This document shows positions 17,838-26,779 of a stretch of DNA of 64,000 bases, one piece after another (the first letter of the stretch is position 1; each line of letters opens with the position of its first letter). The stretch is from NCBI GenBank assembly GCA_903828145.1, contig CAIKKY010000029.1, forward strand, positions 62,001-126,000, given 5' to 3'. The notes beneath the pieces are model-generated. The model worked only from the letters and a program-made list of their open reading frames with translations. It was not told where the DNA came from and made no database searches. The stretch comes from an uncultured Hyphomicrobiales bacterium (GTDB lineage Bacteria; Pseudomonadota; Alphaproteobacteria; Rhizobiales; Devosiaceae). Both the position numbers and the translations under genes were made by a program.

Positions 17838-17839
17838 GA

Positions 17840-18937
17840 TCAGGTGTTGAACCGGAAGAGCATCACGTCGCCGTCCTTGACGACATACTCCTTGCCTTCA
17901 TCGCGCGCTTTGCCGGCTTCCTTGGCTGCCACTTCGCCGCCGAGCGCCACGTAATCCTCATAGCCGATGGTTTGGGCGCGGATGAAGCCGCGCTCAAAAT
18001 CCGAGTGGATGACACCGGCCGCCTGCGGGGCGCGGTCGCCCTTATGGATGGTCCAGGCGCGCGCTTCCTTGGGACCGACGGTGAAATAGGTCTGGAGGCC
18101 AAGCAGTTGATAGGCTTCGCGGATGAGGCGGTTGAGGCCGGGCTCATCCAACCCGAGCGATTGCAGATATTCGCCCTGTTCGGCATCAGGCAATTGCGCC
18201 AGCTGGCTTTCGATTTCAGCCGAAATCACGATGACGGCGGCATCATGCTGAAGGGCATAGTCTTCGACCTGTTTGGTGAAGCTGTTGCCGGTGGCGGCGC
18301 TGCCTTCATCGACATTGCACACATAAAGCGCGGGCTTTGAGGTGAGAAGCTGCAGTTCGCGGAAGGCTTTTTCTTCCTCGGTGGCGCGGGCGACGAGCCG
18401 GGCCGACTTGCCCTCGCGCAACAGGACCAACGCGCGATCAATCAGATCGAGCGTGACCTTGGCGTCCTTGTCACCTTGCTTGGCTTTCTTTTCGACGCCG
18501 GTGCGCCGCTTTTCGAGGCTTTCGAGATCGGCGAGCATCAGCTCGGTCTCGACGACTTCGGCGTCGGCGATGGGATCGACCTTGTTGGCAACGTGGATGA
18601 TGTTGCCGTCTTCAAAGCAGCGCAGCACATAGGCAATGGCGTCGCACTCGCGGATATTGGCGAGAAACTGGTTGCCGAGCCCCTCGCCCTTGCTCGCGCC
18701 TTTAACGAGGCCGGCGATATCGACAAAGCTCATCCGCGCCGGGACGATCTGCTGCGACTTGCCGATCACGGCGATTTTTTCGAGCCGCTGATCGGGGACC
18801 GCGACCTCGCCGACGTTGGGCTCGATGGTGCAGAACGGAAAATTGGCCGCCTGCGCCGCCGCCGTGCGCGTCAACGCGTTGAACAGGGTCGACTTGCCGA
18901 CATTCGGCAACCCGACGATACCCATTTTGAAGCCCAT
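17840..18937 (-). CDS. ychF: Redox/ribosome-linked ATPase YchF
   Basis: A 365-residue Obg-family P-loop protein that prefers ATP. Visible are [18 protein letters not shown] (G1), [20 protein letters not shown] (G3), the NVDE specificity block (VCNVDEGS) and a TGS-like C-terminus ending [20 protein letters not shown]. It associates with ribosomes and is linked to the oxidative-stress response. The ATG at 18937, with GGGAG ahead, gives the family N-terminus MGFKMGIVG; a longer frame from 19039 adds 34 unrelated residues. The two MaoC-like genes follow within 2 bp. Confidence 0.95.
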   Translation of the reverse strand: MGFKMGIVGLPNVGKSTLFNALTRTAAAQAANFPFCTIEPNVGEVAVPDQRLEKIAVIGKSQQIVPARMSFVDIAGLVKGASKGEGLGNQFLANIRECDAIAYVLRCFEDGNIIHVANKVDPIADAEVVETELMLADLESLEKRRTGVEKKAKQGDKDAKVTLDLIDRALVLLREGKSARLVARATEEEKAFRELQLLTSKPALYVCNVDEGSAATGNSFTKQVEDYALQHDAAVIVISAEIESQLAQLPDAEQGEYLQSLGLDEPGLNRLIREAYQLLGLQTYFTVGPKEARAWTIHKGDRAPQAAGVIHSDFERGFIRAQTIGYEDYVALGGEVAAKEAGKARDEGKEYVVKDGDVMLFRFNT

Positions 18938-19062
18938 GGCTTGCTCCCGCAATTCGTTGCGCATCCCATCGGGCCAGAGGGCCAAGATGTCAACGGGGGA
19001 GCCGAGTAACCACCCGGCCACCGTGTGCTTTACGGACACCGTGGCGATGCTATTGACAAGGA

Positions 19063-19518
19063 GTGGGTATAAACGCGCATCCCGGCCAAGGTGTGATCCT
19101 CCTCTGCGACTATTCCGGGTTCAAGGCTCCCGAGATGGTCAAGAAGCGGCCAGTTGTGGTGTTGTGCCGGAAAGACGCCCGCCGGTACGGCGTTTGCACC
19201 ATCGTGCCGCTCAGTACCAGTGCCCCGCGCACTATGCTGCCCTATCAGCCCAAAATCCGGATGCCGGTACGGCTGCCTCCGCCGTTTGAGAGCGAAGACT
19301 GCTGGGTCAAAGCGGATATGATCAATACCGTGAGCTATGAGCGGCTGAACCACTTCCGGGAGATGGACGCCACGGGGCGTTGGGTTTTGATGTCGCCGGT
19401 CATCGGGTCCGAGATCTATTCGCTCATACAAGCATCAGTGACAGAGTTGCTTTCGTTGACAGCGCCGGATGCGGATCATAAATTCCAGGGGTCGGTCGGC
19501 GTGCAAACGTCGGCATAA
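19063..19518 (+). CDS. PemK/MazF-like protein, no antitoxin seen
   Basis: About 150 residues with a MazF-like opening: GQGVILLCDYSGF, then PEMVKKRPVVVL and later TIVPLSTSAP. These match the ribonuclease-toxin SH3-like barrel. No antitoxin gene lies in the 125 bp upstream or downstream. The start is unclear. A GTG at 19063 overlaps the ribosome-binding sequence AAGGAG (19058-19063); an ATA at 19069 is correctly spaced from it; the next GTG at 19093 would remove the first conserved residues. The frame is closed upstream by a TGA at 19054. It lies between the divergent ychF and convergent pth and is followed by a structured element. Confidence 0.7.
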   Translation: MGINAHPGQGVILLCDYSGFKAPEMVKKRPVVVLCRKDARRYGVCTIVPLSTSAPRTMLPYQPKIRMPVRLPPPFESEDCWVKADMINTVSYERLNHFREMDATGRWVLMSPVIGSEIYSLIQASVTELLSLTAPDADHKFQGSVGVQTSA

Positions 19519-19520
19519 AG

Positions 19521-19594
19521 ACCCCGCAAGGGGCCAGCTTACGCCCGGCAATGGCACGCCTGTAAGCTGCTTCTGGCCCCGCTTCGGCGGGGCC
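19521..19594 (+). other. Structured element with overlapping alternative hairpins
   Basis: Between the convergent PemK/MazF-like gene and pth lie a CCCC-GCAA-GGGG mini-hairpin (19522-19533), a long imperfect stem (GGGGCCAGCTTAC at 19530-19542 with GTAAGC at 19562-19567 and TGGCCCC at 19574-19580), and a perfect UUCG hairpin (GGCCCCGC/GCGGGGCC, 19575-19594). The arms are shared, so the structures exclude one another. It may be a two-way terminator, a repeat element or a switch. Confidence 0.5.
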
Positions 19595-19622
19595 TCGCCA
19601 TTTCTGGGGCCCCGATTGCGGC

Positions 19623-20345
19623 TCAGTCCTTATCGAACAGCTTTTTCAGCATGGCGGCCATGGGGCCAGTGTCGGGCGGTTTGACCGGATCGGGGCGGCG
19701 GGCGGCGCGGATGTGGCTTTGCGCCTTGGGACGGGTCGGATCCGCTGTGGGCGGACGCGCCTCGCGCTCGGCACCATCGCCGCGGGTTGCAATAGCGAGT
19801 TTGTTCATCAGCCCATTCTCGTCGCCTTTGACGATGAGATCGGCGTTATCGGCGAGCGCTGCGAGCAGCGGGTCCAGCCAGAGGTGTTCCGCCTTGGCGA
19901 AATCGCCCAAGACATGGTGCATGACCAGCGACTTGTCGCCTGGATGGCCGACACCGAGGCGGATGCGGCGGTAATTGGGTGTGATCTGCGGGTCAATCGA
20001 GCGGATGCCGTTATGGCCGCCATTGCCGCCGCCCACTTTCACGCGGGTCTTGCCGGGCGCCAGGTCGATTTCGTCATAGATGACGGTCACATCAGCGGGG
20101 GCAAGTTTGTAAAAGGCCAGCACCTTGTACACGCTGTCGCCTGACAGATTCATGAAGGTTTGCGGCTTCAGCACCAGAACGCGCTCGCCGGCAATCTGGC
20201 CTTCGGCAATGAGGCCCTGGAATTTTTCGCGGAAGGTGGGGAATCCGTGGCGTCGCGCTATGGCGTCGATCGCGAGAAAACCGATGTTGTGCCGGTTGTG
20301 CTGGTATTTTTCCCCCGGATTGCCCAGACCGACGATGAGCTGCAT
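19623..20345 (-). CDS. pth: Peptidyl-tRNA hydrolase
   Basis: A 240-residue enzyme that releases peptides from stalled peptidyl-tRNA. Visible are LIVGLGNPGEKYQHNRHNIGF (catalytic His in the NRHNIGF block), KPQTFMNLSGDSV, YDEIDLAPGK and GGGNGGHNGIRSID. A proline/arginine-rich tail after about residue 190 (ending MLKKLFDKD) is a usual extension in this bacterial group. It follows rplY on the same strand; a hairpin lies between them. Confidence 0.96.
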   Translation of the reverse strand: MQLIVGLGNPGEKYQHNRHNIGFLAIDAIARRHGFPTFREKFQGLIAEGQIAGERVLVLKPQTFMNLSGDSVYKVLAFYKLAPADVTVIYDEIDLAPGKTRVKVGGGNGGHNGIRSIDPQITPNYRRIRLGVGHPGDKSLVMHHVLGDFAKAEHLWLDPLLAALADNADLIVKGDENGLMNKLAIATRGDGAEREARPPTADPTRPKAQSHIRAARRPDPVKPPDTGPMAAMLKKLFDKD

Positions 20346-20361
20346 CGGCTATCCCCGAGGT

Positions 20362-20389
20362 TTAAAAAGGGGCGGGTTTGGCCCGCCCC
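20362..20389 (-). terminator. Hairpin terminator after rplY
   Basis: On the minus strand a perfect GGGGCGGG/CCCGCCCC stem is followed by TTTTT, 9 bp past the rplY stop and 16 bp before pth. It may end most rplY transcripts or reduce read-through into pth. Confidence 0.75.
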
Positions 20390-20397
20390 TCAAAGGA

Positions 20398-21018
20398 TTA
20401 ATCCTTTTTCGCGCCGTCGCCGGTCGACCCGGCTTCTTCGGAGCGCAGACCCGACGGCGCGACGATGGTCGCGATGGTCAGATCTTTTTCGTGGCTGTGG
20501 TCAGCCGCGCCCGCGGGCAGCTTGATCGAGGACATGTGGATCGAGTCGCCAACATCGAGACCGGCGAGATCGACAACGATCTCTTCGGGGATATTGTCGG
20601 CCGATACCGTCAGGTCGAGGGTGTGGTGAACAATGTTCAGCACGCCGCCGCGCTTGATGCCCGGGGATTCTTCTTCGTTCGCAAAGCGCACATGCACCTG
20701 AACATTGATTTTCGAATCCTTGCCGATGCGCAGGAAATCGACGTGGAGCGCCTTATCCTTGACCGGATCGAGCTGGTAGTCGCGCGGAATCACGCGGTGC
20801 TTTTCGCCACCGACATCAAGCGTAATGATGTGCGACAGGAAGCCACCGGCATAAATGCGCTTCATGGCTTCGTTGTAGGAAATGGAGATCGGCAGGGGAG
20901 CCTTTTTGTCACCATAGATGACGGCGGGAATGAGCCCCTCACGACGCAGTGCCCGAGCGGCCCCCTTGCCCACCCCGGTCCGCGACTGAGCCTTGAGCTC
21001 GACAGCAGCAGTAGCCAT
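20398..21018 (-). CDS. rplY: 50S ribosomal protein L25 (Ctc type)
   Basis: A 206-residue long-form L25 that binds 5S rRNA in the large subunit. The N-terminal domain shows RTGVGKGAARALRREGLIPAVIYG and VDFLRI. A C-terminal Ctc-type beta domain (IKRGGVLNIVHHTLDLTV, PEEIVVDLAGLDVGDSIH) and a short acidic-basic tail follow. The rplY-pth order is common in Proteobacteria. prs lies further upstream on the same strand, 124 bp away. Confidence 0.95.
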   Translation of the reverse strand: MATAAVELKAQSRTGVGKGAARALRREGLIPAVIYGDKKAPLPISISYNEAMKRIYAGGFLSHIITLDVGGEKHRVIPRDYQLDPVKDKALHVDFLRIGKDSKINVQVHVRFANEEESPGIKRGGVLNIVHHTLDLTVSADNIPEEIVVDLAGLDVGDSIHMSSIKLPAGAADHSHEKDLTIATIVAPSGLRSEEAGSTGDGAKKD

Positions 21019-21142
21019 TGAAGTTTCCTTCAGGGTTGGTGTGGACCTTGATCACAAAGTCCACGCGCCCGTCCTCCAGGGGTGACAGGCGCTTCATGGG
21101 CCGTGGCTATAGTGCAATGGGCCTTGTTGAGCAAGGCTTCCG

Positions 21143-22075
21143 TCAGTCGAGGAGGCTTGAAACCGACTGTTCGGAGGCGGTGCGGGCAATGGCCTCGCCA
21201 ATCAGCGGCGCAATCGAAATGCGACGAATATTCTTCGCGGCTTCGACGGCGGGGGTGGCTGCGATGGAATCGGTGATGACAAGCTCTTTGAGCTTTGACT
21301 TCGCCACGCGCTCTGCTGCGCCATCGGAGAGCACGCCATGGCTGATATAGGCCGATACTTCCGTGGCCCCGGCCTTGAGGAGAGCTTCGGCGGCGTTCAC
21401 CAGCGTGCCGCCCGAATCCACGATATCATCGATGAGGATGCAGGCATGGCCGGCCACATCGCCGATGATGTTCATCACTTCGGAGACGCCGGCGCGGGGG
21501 CGGCGCTTATCGACGATGGCGAGATCGGCACCGATGCGCTGCGCGGTGGCGCGGGCGCGGGCGACACCGCCTACGTCGGGCGAGACGATCATCAGATTGC
21601 CGTTCGGATAATTGCGCTGGATGTCGCGGACCATCACGGGCGCGCCATACAGATTATCGGTCGGGATATCGAAGAAGCCCTGAATCTGCGCCGCATGCAG
21701 ATCGAGCGTCACCACGCGGTTGACGCCAGCCTCGGTGATGAGATTGGCAACGAGTTTGGCCGAAATCGGAGTACGCGATGCCGACTTCCGGTCCTGCCGC
21801 GCATAGCCGAAATAGGGAATGACCGCGGTGATCCGGCGGGCCGACGAGCGACGCAGCGCATCCGAAAGGATCAGCAGCTCCATCAGGTTGTCATTGGCCG
21901 GAAACGAGGTCGACTGGACGATGAACACGTCTTCGCCGCGCACATTTTCATGGATTTCGACAAAGACTTCCTTGTCGGCGAAGCGCTTCACCGTGCAATC
22001 GGTCAGCGGCAGTTCGAGGTAGCTGGCGATGGCTTCGGCGAGGGCACGATTGGAATTGCCGGTGACGATTTTCAC
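21143..22075 (-). CDS. prs: Ribose-phosphate pyrophosphokinase
   Basis: A 310-residue PRPP synthase that feeds nucleotide, histidine and tryptophan synthesis. Visible are [55 protein letters not shown] (ATP loop), the [17 protein letters not shown] metal/ATP block, [12 protein letters not shown] and the PRPP loop [13 protein letters not shown]. Full length, with ATG at 22075. Together with pth and rplY it forms a common alphaproteobacterial neighbourhood. Confidence 0.96.
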   Translation of the reverse strand: MKIVTGNSNRALAEAIASYLELPLTDCTVKRFADKEVFVEIHENVRGEDVFIVQSTSFPANDNLMELLILSDALRRSSARRITAVIPYFGYARQDRKSASRTPISAKLVANLITEAGVNRVVTLDLHAAQIQGFFDIPTDNLYGAPVMVRDIQRNYPNGNLMIVSPDVGGVARARATAQRIGADLAIVDKRRPRAGVSEVMNIIGDVAGHACILIDDIVDSGGTLVNAAEALLKAGATEVSAYISHGVLSDGAAERVAKSKLKELVITDSIAATPAVEAAKNIRRISIAPLIGEAIARTASEQSVSSLLD

Positions 22076-22185
22076 GACGACGCTCCGCTATCGGCCGATG
22101 GCGAGGTGCCCGGCGCTGTTGCGGCGTCTTTAGCCGCTCAGGATCAGCCGCGCAATGCGGCTTTGCATCGAAGGTCAACGGTTTT

Positions 22186-22950
22186 TCAGATTAGTCCGAT
22201 GACCGAGAGCTGACGGCCCGCGCCGGTCCGCTGGTGGGTGGCAAAGCGGTGCGAGAAAAACCGCTCGGGGTCAGCATAGGTGCATAGGCCCAGGGCATCG
22301 ATGGTGCGCACACCGGCGGTCGCGAGGTCGGCTGCGACGAAGCCGGGCAGATCGAAATGCGGACGCTGGCCGGGCGACATCGAAAAGAACGGTCGCGCGC
22401 CGGGGGCGAGCGCCAGCGCGTCCGCCATGAAGTCCGGGCCGACTTCGTAATGGGCGACCGAAATCGTGGGGCCGATGGCAGCGATGATGCGGCCGCGGTC
22501 TGCCCCTAGCTGTTCCATGGCGGTAACAGTCGCGCCGACAATGCCGGAGAGCGCCCCTTTCCACCCGGCATGGGCCGCGCCAATGATTCGCGCCTGGGGG
22601 TCGGCGAGAAGAATGGGGCTGCAATCTGCGGTCAGAATGCCGAGGAGAACGCCGGGGGTGGCGCTGACCAGCGCGTCCGCTTCAGGAAGGGGATCGGTCA
22701 GGGGGCCTGCCACCGTAACGACATCAGCCGAGTGGACCTGCCGGACCGTTATTAGCTCATGGGGCGCATAGCCGAGGGCTGTGGCGATCCGCGCGCGGTT
22801 CTCGCGCACCTGGTCCGGGTCATCGCCGCCCGTGAGGCTTGCGTTGAGGCTGAGGAACGCGCCTGAGGATACCCCGCCGTTACGCCCGAAGAAACCGTGT
22901 CGGACACCGACCGTTTCCAGTGTGGCGCTTGCGATAAAGGGCGGAGTCAC
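22186..22950 (-). CDS. pgeF: Peptidoglycan editing factor / multicopper polyphenol oxidase family
   Basis: A 254-residue protein of the YfiH/PgeF family, formerly called laccase-domain proteins. Visible are the HGFFGRNGGVSSG opening, the metal-site residues in RQVHSADV, TADCSPILLADP and AAHAGWKGALSGI, and a C-terminal CTYADPERFFSHR. PgeF removes L-Ser-containing UDP-MurNAc errors made by MurC, so it fits the wall-precursor theme here. The start overlaps the MidA-family gene stop by 4 bp, making a lgt-midA-pgeF operon. A purine-nucleoside activity has been shown for related proteins. Confidence 0.9.
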   Translation of the reverse strand: MTPPFIASATLETVGVRHGFFGRNGGVSSGAFLSLNASLTGGDDPDQVRENRARIATALGYAPHELITVRQVHSADVVTVAGPLTDPLPEADALVSATPGVLLGILTADCSPILLADPQARIIGAAHAGWKGALSGIVGATVTAMEQLGADRGRIIAAIGPTISVAHYEVGPDFMADALALAPGARPFFSMSPGQRPHFDLPGFVAADLATAGVRTIDALGLCTYADPERFFSHRFATHQRTGAGRQLSVIGLI

Positions 22951-24026
22951 GGACCGAACCCCAGCGGCTTCAGCCCGGGGGAACAGGCCGCAAAAGCCTT
23001 AAACAGTGTCCCCATTTCATCAGGCGCAGTGAGGCGTTTCAGCGATGCGCCAATGGTATCGAGCTGGTCGGGGTTGGCGCGCGCCAGTGCCGTGGCCCGC
23101 TCGACGATGCCGAGCCGCGAGAGGAAATCGCGCTGGGTGCTGACGGGTGCCGTTTCGAGCCCGCACGCGCGCGCCACTGTGCCGAGCGCGCCGAAATCCA
23201 CGTGGGCTGAAAGATCGATTTCGCCGGGCGTATCGAGCGGATCGGCAAAACTGTGCTTTCGGAGGGCCTGCAGCGTTTCGCCGGTTTGCGTTTCGGCATA
23301 GCCATAGTCGATGGCGAGCAGGGCGCCGGTATTGGTTGCGATTTTGGCACCCAGCCGCTGCATTACATCGAGGCTCGCGAGGCTGACCTCGTACACGTCG
23401 CCCGGGACGGCAGACTTGACCTCGGGCGGCATGGCGTCGGGCGAAATCGGGGTGGGCGACAGGCCGAAGGCGCGGCGTCCGTCGATGAGGCCGATCTGGC
23501 GTTCGTGCCAGCCATCCGGCGCGCGGACGAACTGCCGGACCGGCATGGCATCAAAAAACTCGTTGGCGATAACGATCAGCGGATCGTCAGCCACGGCATC
23601 AACGCTATCGGCCCAATAGGGATTGTAGCGCGCCAGGCGCTGCTGCTGCAGGGCGCGCAGGGCCACGTTGCTTTCGAAGAGGTTGAGGTGCAGCGCATTT
23701 AAAAAGCCATCGGCCCTGGCGGCTACACGCAGCGCATCGTCGATCAGGGTGCCGCGGCCCGGCCCCAGTTCCAACAGGGTGAAACTCTTCGGTTCGCCCA
23801 ATTGCTGCCAGGCGTTGACGATGAAGAAGCCGATGAGTTCGCCAAACATCTGGCTGATCTCGGGGGCGGTGATGAAATCGCCCGCACTGCCGAGGGGATC
23901 GCTGCCGGTATAATAGCCATGGCGCGGGTGGGTGAGACAGAGCCCCATATAGGTGGCAATCGACATGGGGCCGGTGGCGCGGATCTGCGCGTCGATGAGG
24001 GCGGCAAGCGGCAGAGCATCGGTCAT
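22947..24026 (-). CDS. SAM-dependent methyltransferase, MidA/NDUFAF7 family
   Basis: A 359-residue class I methyltransferase of DUF185. Visible are PMSIATYMGLCLTHPRHGYY, the GDFITAPEISQMFGELIGFF signature, the SAM loop LLELGPGRGTLIDD and NEFFDAMPVRQFV. The mitochondrial homologue NDUFAF7 methylates an arginine of complex I subunit NDUFS2. A similar role on NuoD is inference for bacteria. The ATG at 24026 overlaps lgt by 4 bp; an ATG 33 bp upstream would lie in lgt. pgeF follows with another 4-bp overlap. Confidence 0.88.
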   Translation of the reverse strand: MTDALPLAALIDAQIRATGPMSIATYMGLCLTHPRHGYYTGSDPLGSAGDFITAPEISQMFGELIGFFIVNAWQQLGEPKSFTLLELGPGRGTLIDDALRVAARADGFLNALHLNLFESNVALRALQQQRLARYNPYWADSVDAVADDPLIVIANEFFDAMPVRQFVRAPDGWHERQIGLIDGRRAFGLSPTPISPDAMPPEVKSAVPGDVYEVSLASLDVMQRLGAKIATNTGALLAIDYGYAETQTGETLQALRKHSFADPLDTPGEIDLSAHVDFGALGTVARACGLETAPVSTQRDFLSRLGIVERATALARANPDQLDTIGASLKRLTAPDEMGTLFKAFAACSPGLKPLGFGP

Positions 24027-24844
24027 GACGCGATCCTTCTGGCCCGCAGCATCAGCCATAGGCCTACTGCGACCATGGGGAGGCTCAGCACCATGCCGAG
24101 GGTCAGCCAGCCGCCCGCGAGATACCCGACCTGCGGGTCGGGCAGGCGGACGAATTCGACGGCGATCCGCCCAAGCCCATAGCCGACCCCGAACAGCCCG
24201 GCGACGAAGCCGGGTCGCTTCAGCGCGCCAAAGCGGTTGGTGGCGAGGCGGATGATCAGAAACAGCAGCAGCCCTTCCAGCGCGGCTTCATAGAGCTGCG
24301 AGGGGTGGCGCGGCGTCATCAGCGGATCGGTGGGGAAAATCACGCCCCAAGGCAGCGTGGTCGGCGCGCCATAGAGTTCGGCATTGATGAAATTGGCGAT
24401 CCGCACGAGGAAAATGCCGATGGTGCCGACGGCCCCCAGGAGATCGAGCCCGGAGAGCAACCGGCCCTTGTGAGAGCGGGTAAAGGCGAGCATGGCAAGG
24501 ATGATGCCGATGAGCCCGCCGTGAAAACTCATGCCGCCATCCCACAGCGCGAAAATCTCGCCGGGGGCGGCAAGATAGTGCGGCAGGTTGTAAAACAGCA
24601 CATAGCCAGCGCGGCCGCCCACAACGATGCCGAGCATGGCCCAGAAGGCAAAATCCCAGATGGCGGGCGCAGGGAAGGGCGGCCGCGCCCCGGCCCACAG
24701 TGCAGTGTTCTTTAAAAGACTTGCCGCATAGGCGGCCCCGCCGAGCACGCCAATGAGATAGCCAAGCGCATACCAGCGCACGACCACGGGGCCGAGGGCG
24801 AAAGCAATCGGATCGAGCGGGGGAAAGGGCAAGGGCGGCTCCAT
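24023..24844 (-). CDS. lgt: Prolipoprotein diacylglyceryl transferase
   Basis: A 273-residue inner-membrane enzyme that attaches diacylglycerol to the lipobox cysteine of prolipoproteins. About seven hydrophobic helices are visible. Family motifs are WYALGYLIGVLGG, GGMSFHGGLIG, the Lgt signature around RIANFINAELYG and PRHPSQLYEA. ATG at 24844 and GTG at 24850 are both possible; neither has a strong ribosome-binding site. First gene of lgt-midA-pgeF. Its substrates include lipoproteins such as BamD, encoded at 61683. Confidence 0.93.
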   Translation of the reverse strand: MEPPLPFPPLDPIAFALGPVVVRWYALGYLIGVLGGAAYAASLLKNTALWAGARPPFPAPAIWDFAFWAMLGIVVGGRAGYVLFYNLPHYLAAPGEIFALWDGGMSFHGGLIGIILAMLAFTRSHKGRLLSGLDLLGAVGTIGIFLVRIANFINAELYGAPTTLPWGVIFPTDPLMTPRHPSQLYEAALEGLLLFLIIRLATNRFGALKRPGFVAGLFGVGYGLGRIAVEFVRLPDPQVGYLAGGWLTLGMVLSLPMVAVGLWLMLRARRIAS

Positions 24845-24940
24845 GCGCACGCAACAGATGCGCTTTTAGTTGAGGGCGCGGTCTGGTCAAGCGGCGACGC
24901 GCCGCCTAAATACGGAAGGCGATCCACAAGAGGTAAGGCA

Positions 24941-25195
24941 ATGACCCAGAGCGGCAGGCTTTTTGATGAACTTGGCAAGCTGATGAATAACGCCGCAGGC
25001 GTCGCTGATGGCGTCCGGCGCGAGATCGAGACGGTGGTGAAAGCCCAGCTCGAACGGCTGGTGGCGGACATGAACCTCGTCAAACGCGAAGATTTCGATG
25101 CGCTGCGTGAATTGACCCAGATTCAATCGAGCGAACTCGCTGGGCTCAAATCCGAGGTCGAGGCTTTGAAGGCCAAATCGGCTGCAAACAAGTAA
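24941..25195 (+). CDS. ubiK: Ubiquinone-biosynthesis accessory factor UbiK
   Basis: An 84-residue protein of the UbiK/YqiC (BMFP) family. It has an amphipathic N-terminal helix (RLFDELGKLMNNAAGVADG), a central VKREDFDALREL block and a C-terminal coiled coil (SSELAGLKSEVEALKAK). In E. coli it helps the Ubi complex under aerobic conditions. A GAGGTAAGG site precedes the ATG. It is divergent from lgt. Downstream (25206-25231) is an imperfect hairpin without a clear U-tract. Confidence 0.85.
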   Translation: MTQSGRLFDELGKLMNNAAGVADGVRREIETVVKAQLERLVADMNLVKREDFDALRELTQIQSSELAGLKSEVEALKAKSAANK

Positions 25196-25454
25196 AGTTG
25201 TGAATAATAACCCCGGTTGTTACGGGATTATGCTGAGGATACGCGCGTCGGGACTCGGCAAATTTACTCCCTGTTAACCCTACTCCCCGTTTCATCCACA
25301 AGAGAAAGCCTTGGATGGAACTGGTGTCGGCGTAACCTGAATCGGGTGCCCCGTGTAGGTTGAAGACATCGGACGATTCGTAGGCAGACCGTGTGCCGCT
25401 TCTGGCGGGACCCGGAGATTGCGACGACCAGGCCAACGCTTCGCCCAACGGGAC

Positions 25455-25964
25455 ATGTTGATGAATTATCTTTTGGAACTGGAAGCCGATCGGACCATCC
25501 ACCCGGTCGACATCATCGAGCATATCGCCTCGATCAATGACTGGTCGTTTGAACGGCAGGACGCGGACGAAATCTCGATTTCGGTGCGCGGCGGCTGGTC
25601 GGATTATCATGTCTCGTTCAACTGGATGGAAGATCTTGAATCGCTGCATATTGCTTCGGCCTTCGACCTGCGCGTGCCCGAGGCGCGGCGCGGTGAGGTG
25701 AAGCAGCTGATCTCGCTCATCAATGAGCAGCTGTGGATCGGCCATTTCGACATGTGGAACAACGAGGGCGTCGTGCTGTTCCGCAATTCGCACCTGTTGA
25801 GCGGCGGCGCAGAAGTCAGCCCGCAGCAATGCGAGGCGCTGCTGCGCTCGGCGACCGATAGCTGCGATCTCTATTATCAGGCCTTCCAGTTTGTAGTCTG
25901 GGCCGGCAAGAGCGCATCGGAGGCCTTGAGCCAGGTGATGTTCGAAACGGTAGGCGAAGCGTGA
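25455..25964 (+). CDS. YbjN domain-containing protein
   Basis: A 169-residue protein matching the YbjN family common in alphaproteobacteria: HPVDIIEHIASINDWSFERQ, then the GGWSDYHVSFNWMEDLESLH segment and FDMWNNEGVVLFRNS. Probably a type III secretion chaperone-like fold; function unknown, with links to stress and motility in enterobacteria. The ATG at 25455 with CGGGA ahead is preferred, though 25461 is close. The stop overlaps proC by 4 bp, so ybjN-proC-csaA form an operon. The 259 bp upstream (25196-25454) hold the ubiK hairpin and presumably a promoter. Confidence 0.85.
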   Translation: MLMNYLLELEADRTIHPVDIIEHIASINDWSFERQDADEISISVRGGWSDYHVSFNWMEDLESLHIASAFDLRVPEARRGEVKQLISLINEQLWIGHFDMWNNEGVVLFRNSHLLSGGAEVSPQQCEALLRSATDSCDLYYQAFQFVVWAGKSASEALSQVMFETVGEA

Positions 25965-26779
25965 GCCTCAAGGATATCGGACCGGTTGTCCTCATCGGGG
26001 CAGGCAAGATGGGCCTCGCGCTGGCGCGGGGATGGATTGCGGCGGGTCTGCCGCCCGCGAGCCTTGTGCTCTGCGACCCCAACCCGTCGGAAGCCGCGCG
26101 GCTGTTCGCGTTCGAACACAGAATTGCGCTGCAATCGACGCCGGATGGCGTCTTTGTGCATGTGCTGGTCCTCGCGGTAAAGCCGCAGGCCATGTTTGAG
26201 GTGCTGGCCGCGATCAAAGGATCGGTCGGACGGCACAGCCTCATCATTTCCATCGCGGCCGGGATTGCGCTTGGCAAGCTGGCCGAGGCGCTGGGCAGCG
26301 ACCGGATCGTGCGGGCCATGCCCAATACCCCGGCCCAGATCGGGCGCGGTATCACCGGTGCGGTTGCGCTGTCGGTGAGCGACGCTGACCGGCAGATCGC
26401 CGATGATCTCCTCAAGGCGGCGGGCGATGTGATGTGGTTCGGTACCGAAGCGCAGATCGATGCCGTGACGGCCGTGTCGGGCTCGGGCCCGGCCTATGTG
26501 TTCCATCTGGTTGAGGCTTTGGCCGCTGCGGCCGAGCGTCAGGGCTTTACCGCCCCGGAAGCGATGCGACTGGCTCGCGCCACCGTAACCGGCGCGGCGG
26601 CGCTGATGGACGCTGATCCGCTGCCGGCCAGCACGCTGCGCGAGAACGTGACCTCGCCCAAAGGGACGACGGCGGCGGCGCTCGCGGTGCTGATGGACAT
26701 CGATACCGGCCTTGCTCCGTTGATGGACCGGGCGGTGAGCGCAGCGCGGCTCCGCTCTGAGGAGCTGGGGCGCGGCTGA
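25961..26779 (+). CDS. proC: Pyrroline-5-carboxylate reductase
   Basis: A 272-residue enzyme for the last step of proline synthesis (P5C to L-proline with NADPH). The dinucleotide loop is VLIGAGKMGLALARGW. AVKPQ, RAMPNTPAQIGRGITG and the signature from TAVSGSGPAYVFHLVEAL to SPKGTTAAAL follow. GTG start overlapping ybjN by 4 bp; the stop overlaps the csaA start by 1 bp (TGATG). Confidence 0.94.
   Translation: MSLKDIGPVVLIGAGKMGLALARGWIAAGLPPASLVLCDPNPSEAARLFAFEHRIALQSTPDGVFVHVLVLAVKPQAMFEVLAAIKGSVGRHSLIISIAAGIALGKLAEALGSDRIVRAMPNTPAQIGRGITGAVALSVSDADRQIADDLLKAAGDVMWFGTEAQIDAVTAVSGSGPAYVFHLVEALAAAAERQGFTAPEAMRLARATVTGAAALMDADPLPASTLRENVTSPKGTTAAALAVLMDIDTGLAPLMDRAVSAARLRSEELGRG

Noticed and set aside
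19053-19073. TTGACA plus TATAAA as a promoter for the PemK/MazF-like gene
   Set aside because: The spacing is 9 bp instead of about 17, and the boxes overlap the ribosome-binding site and start.
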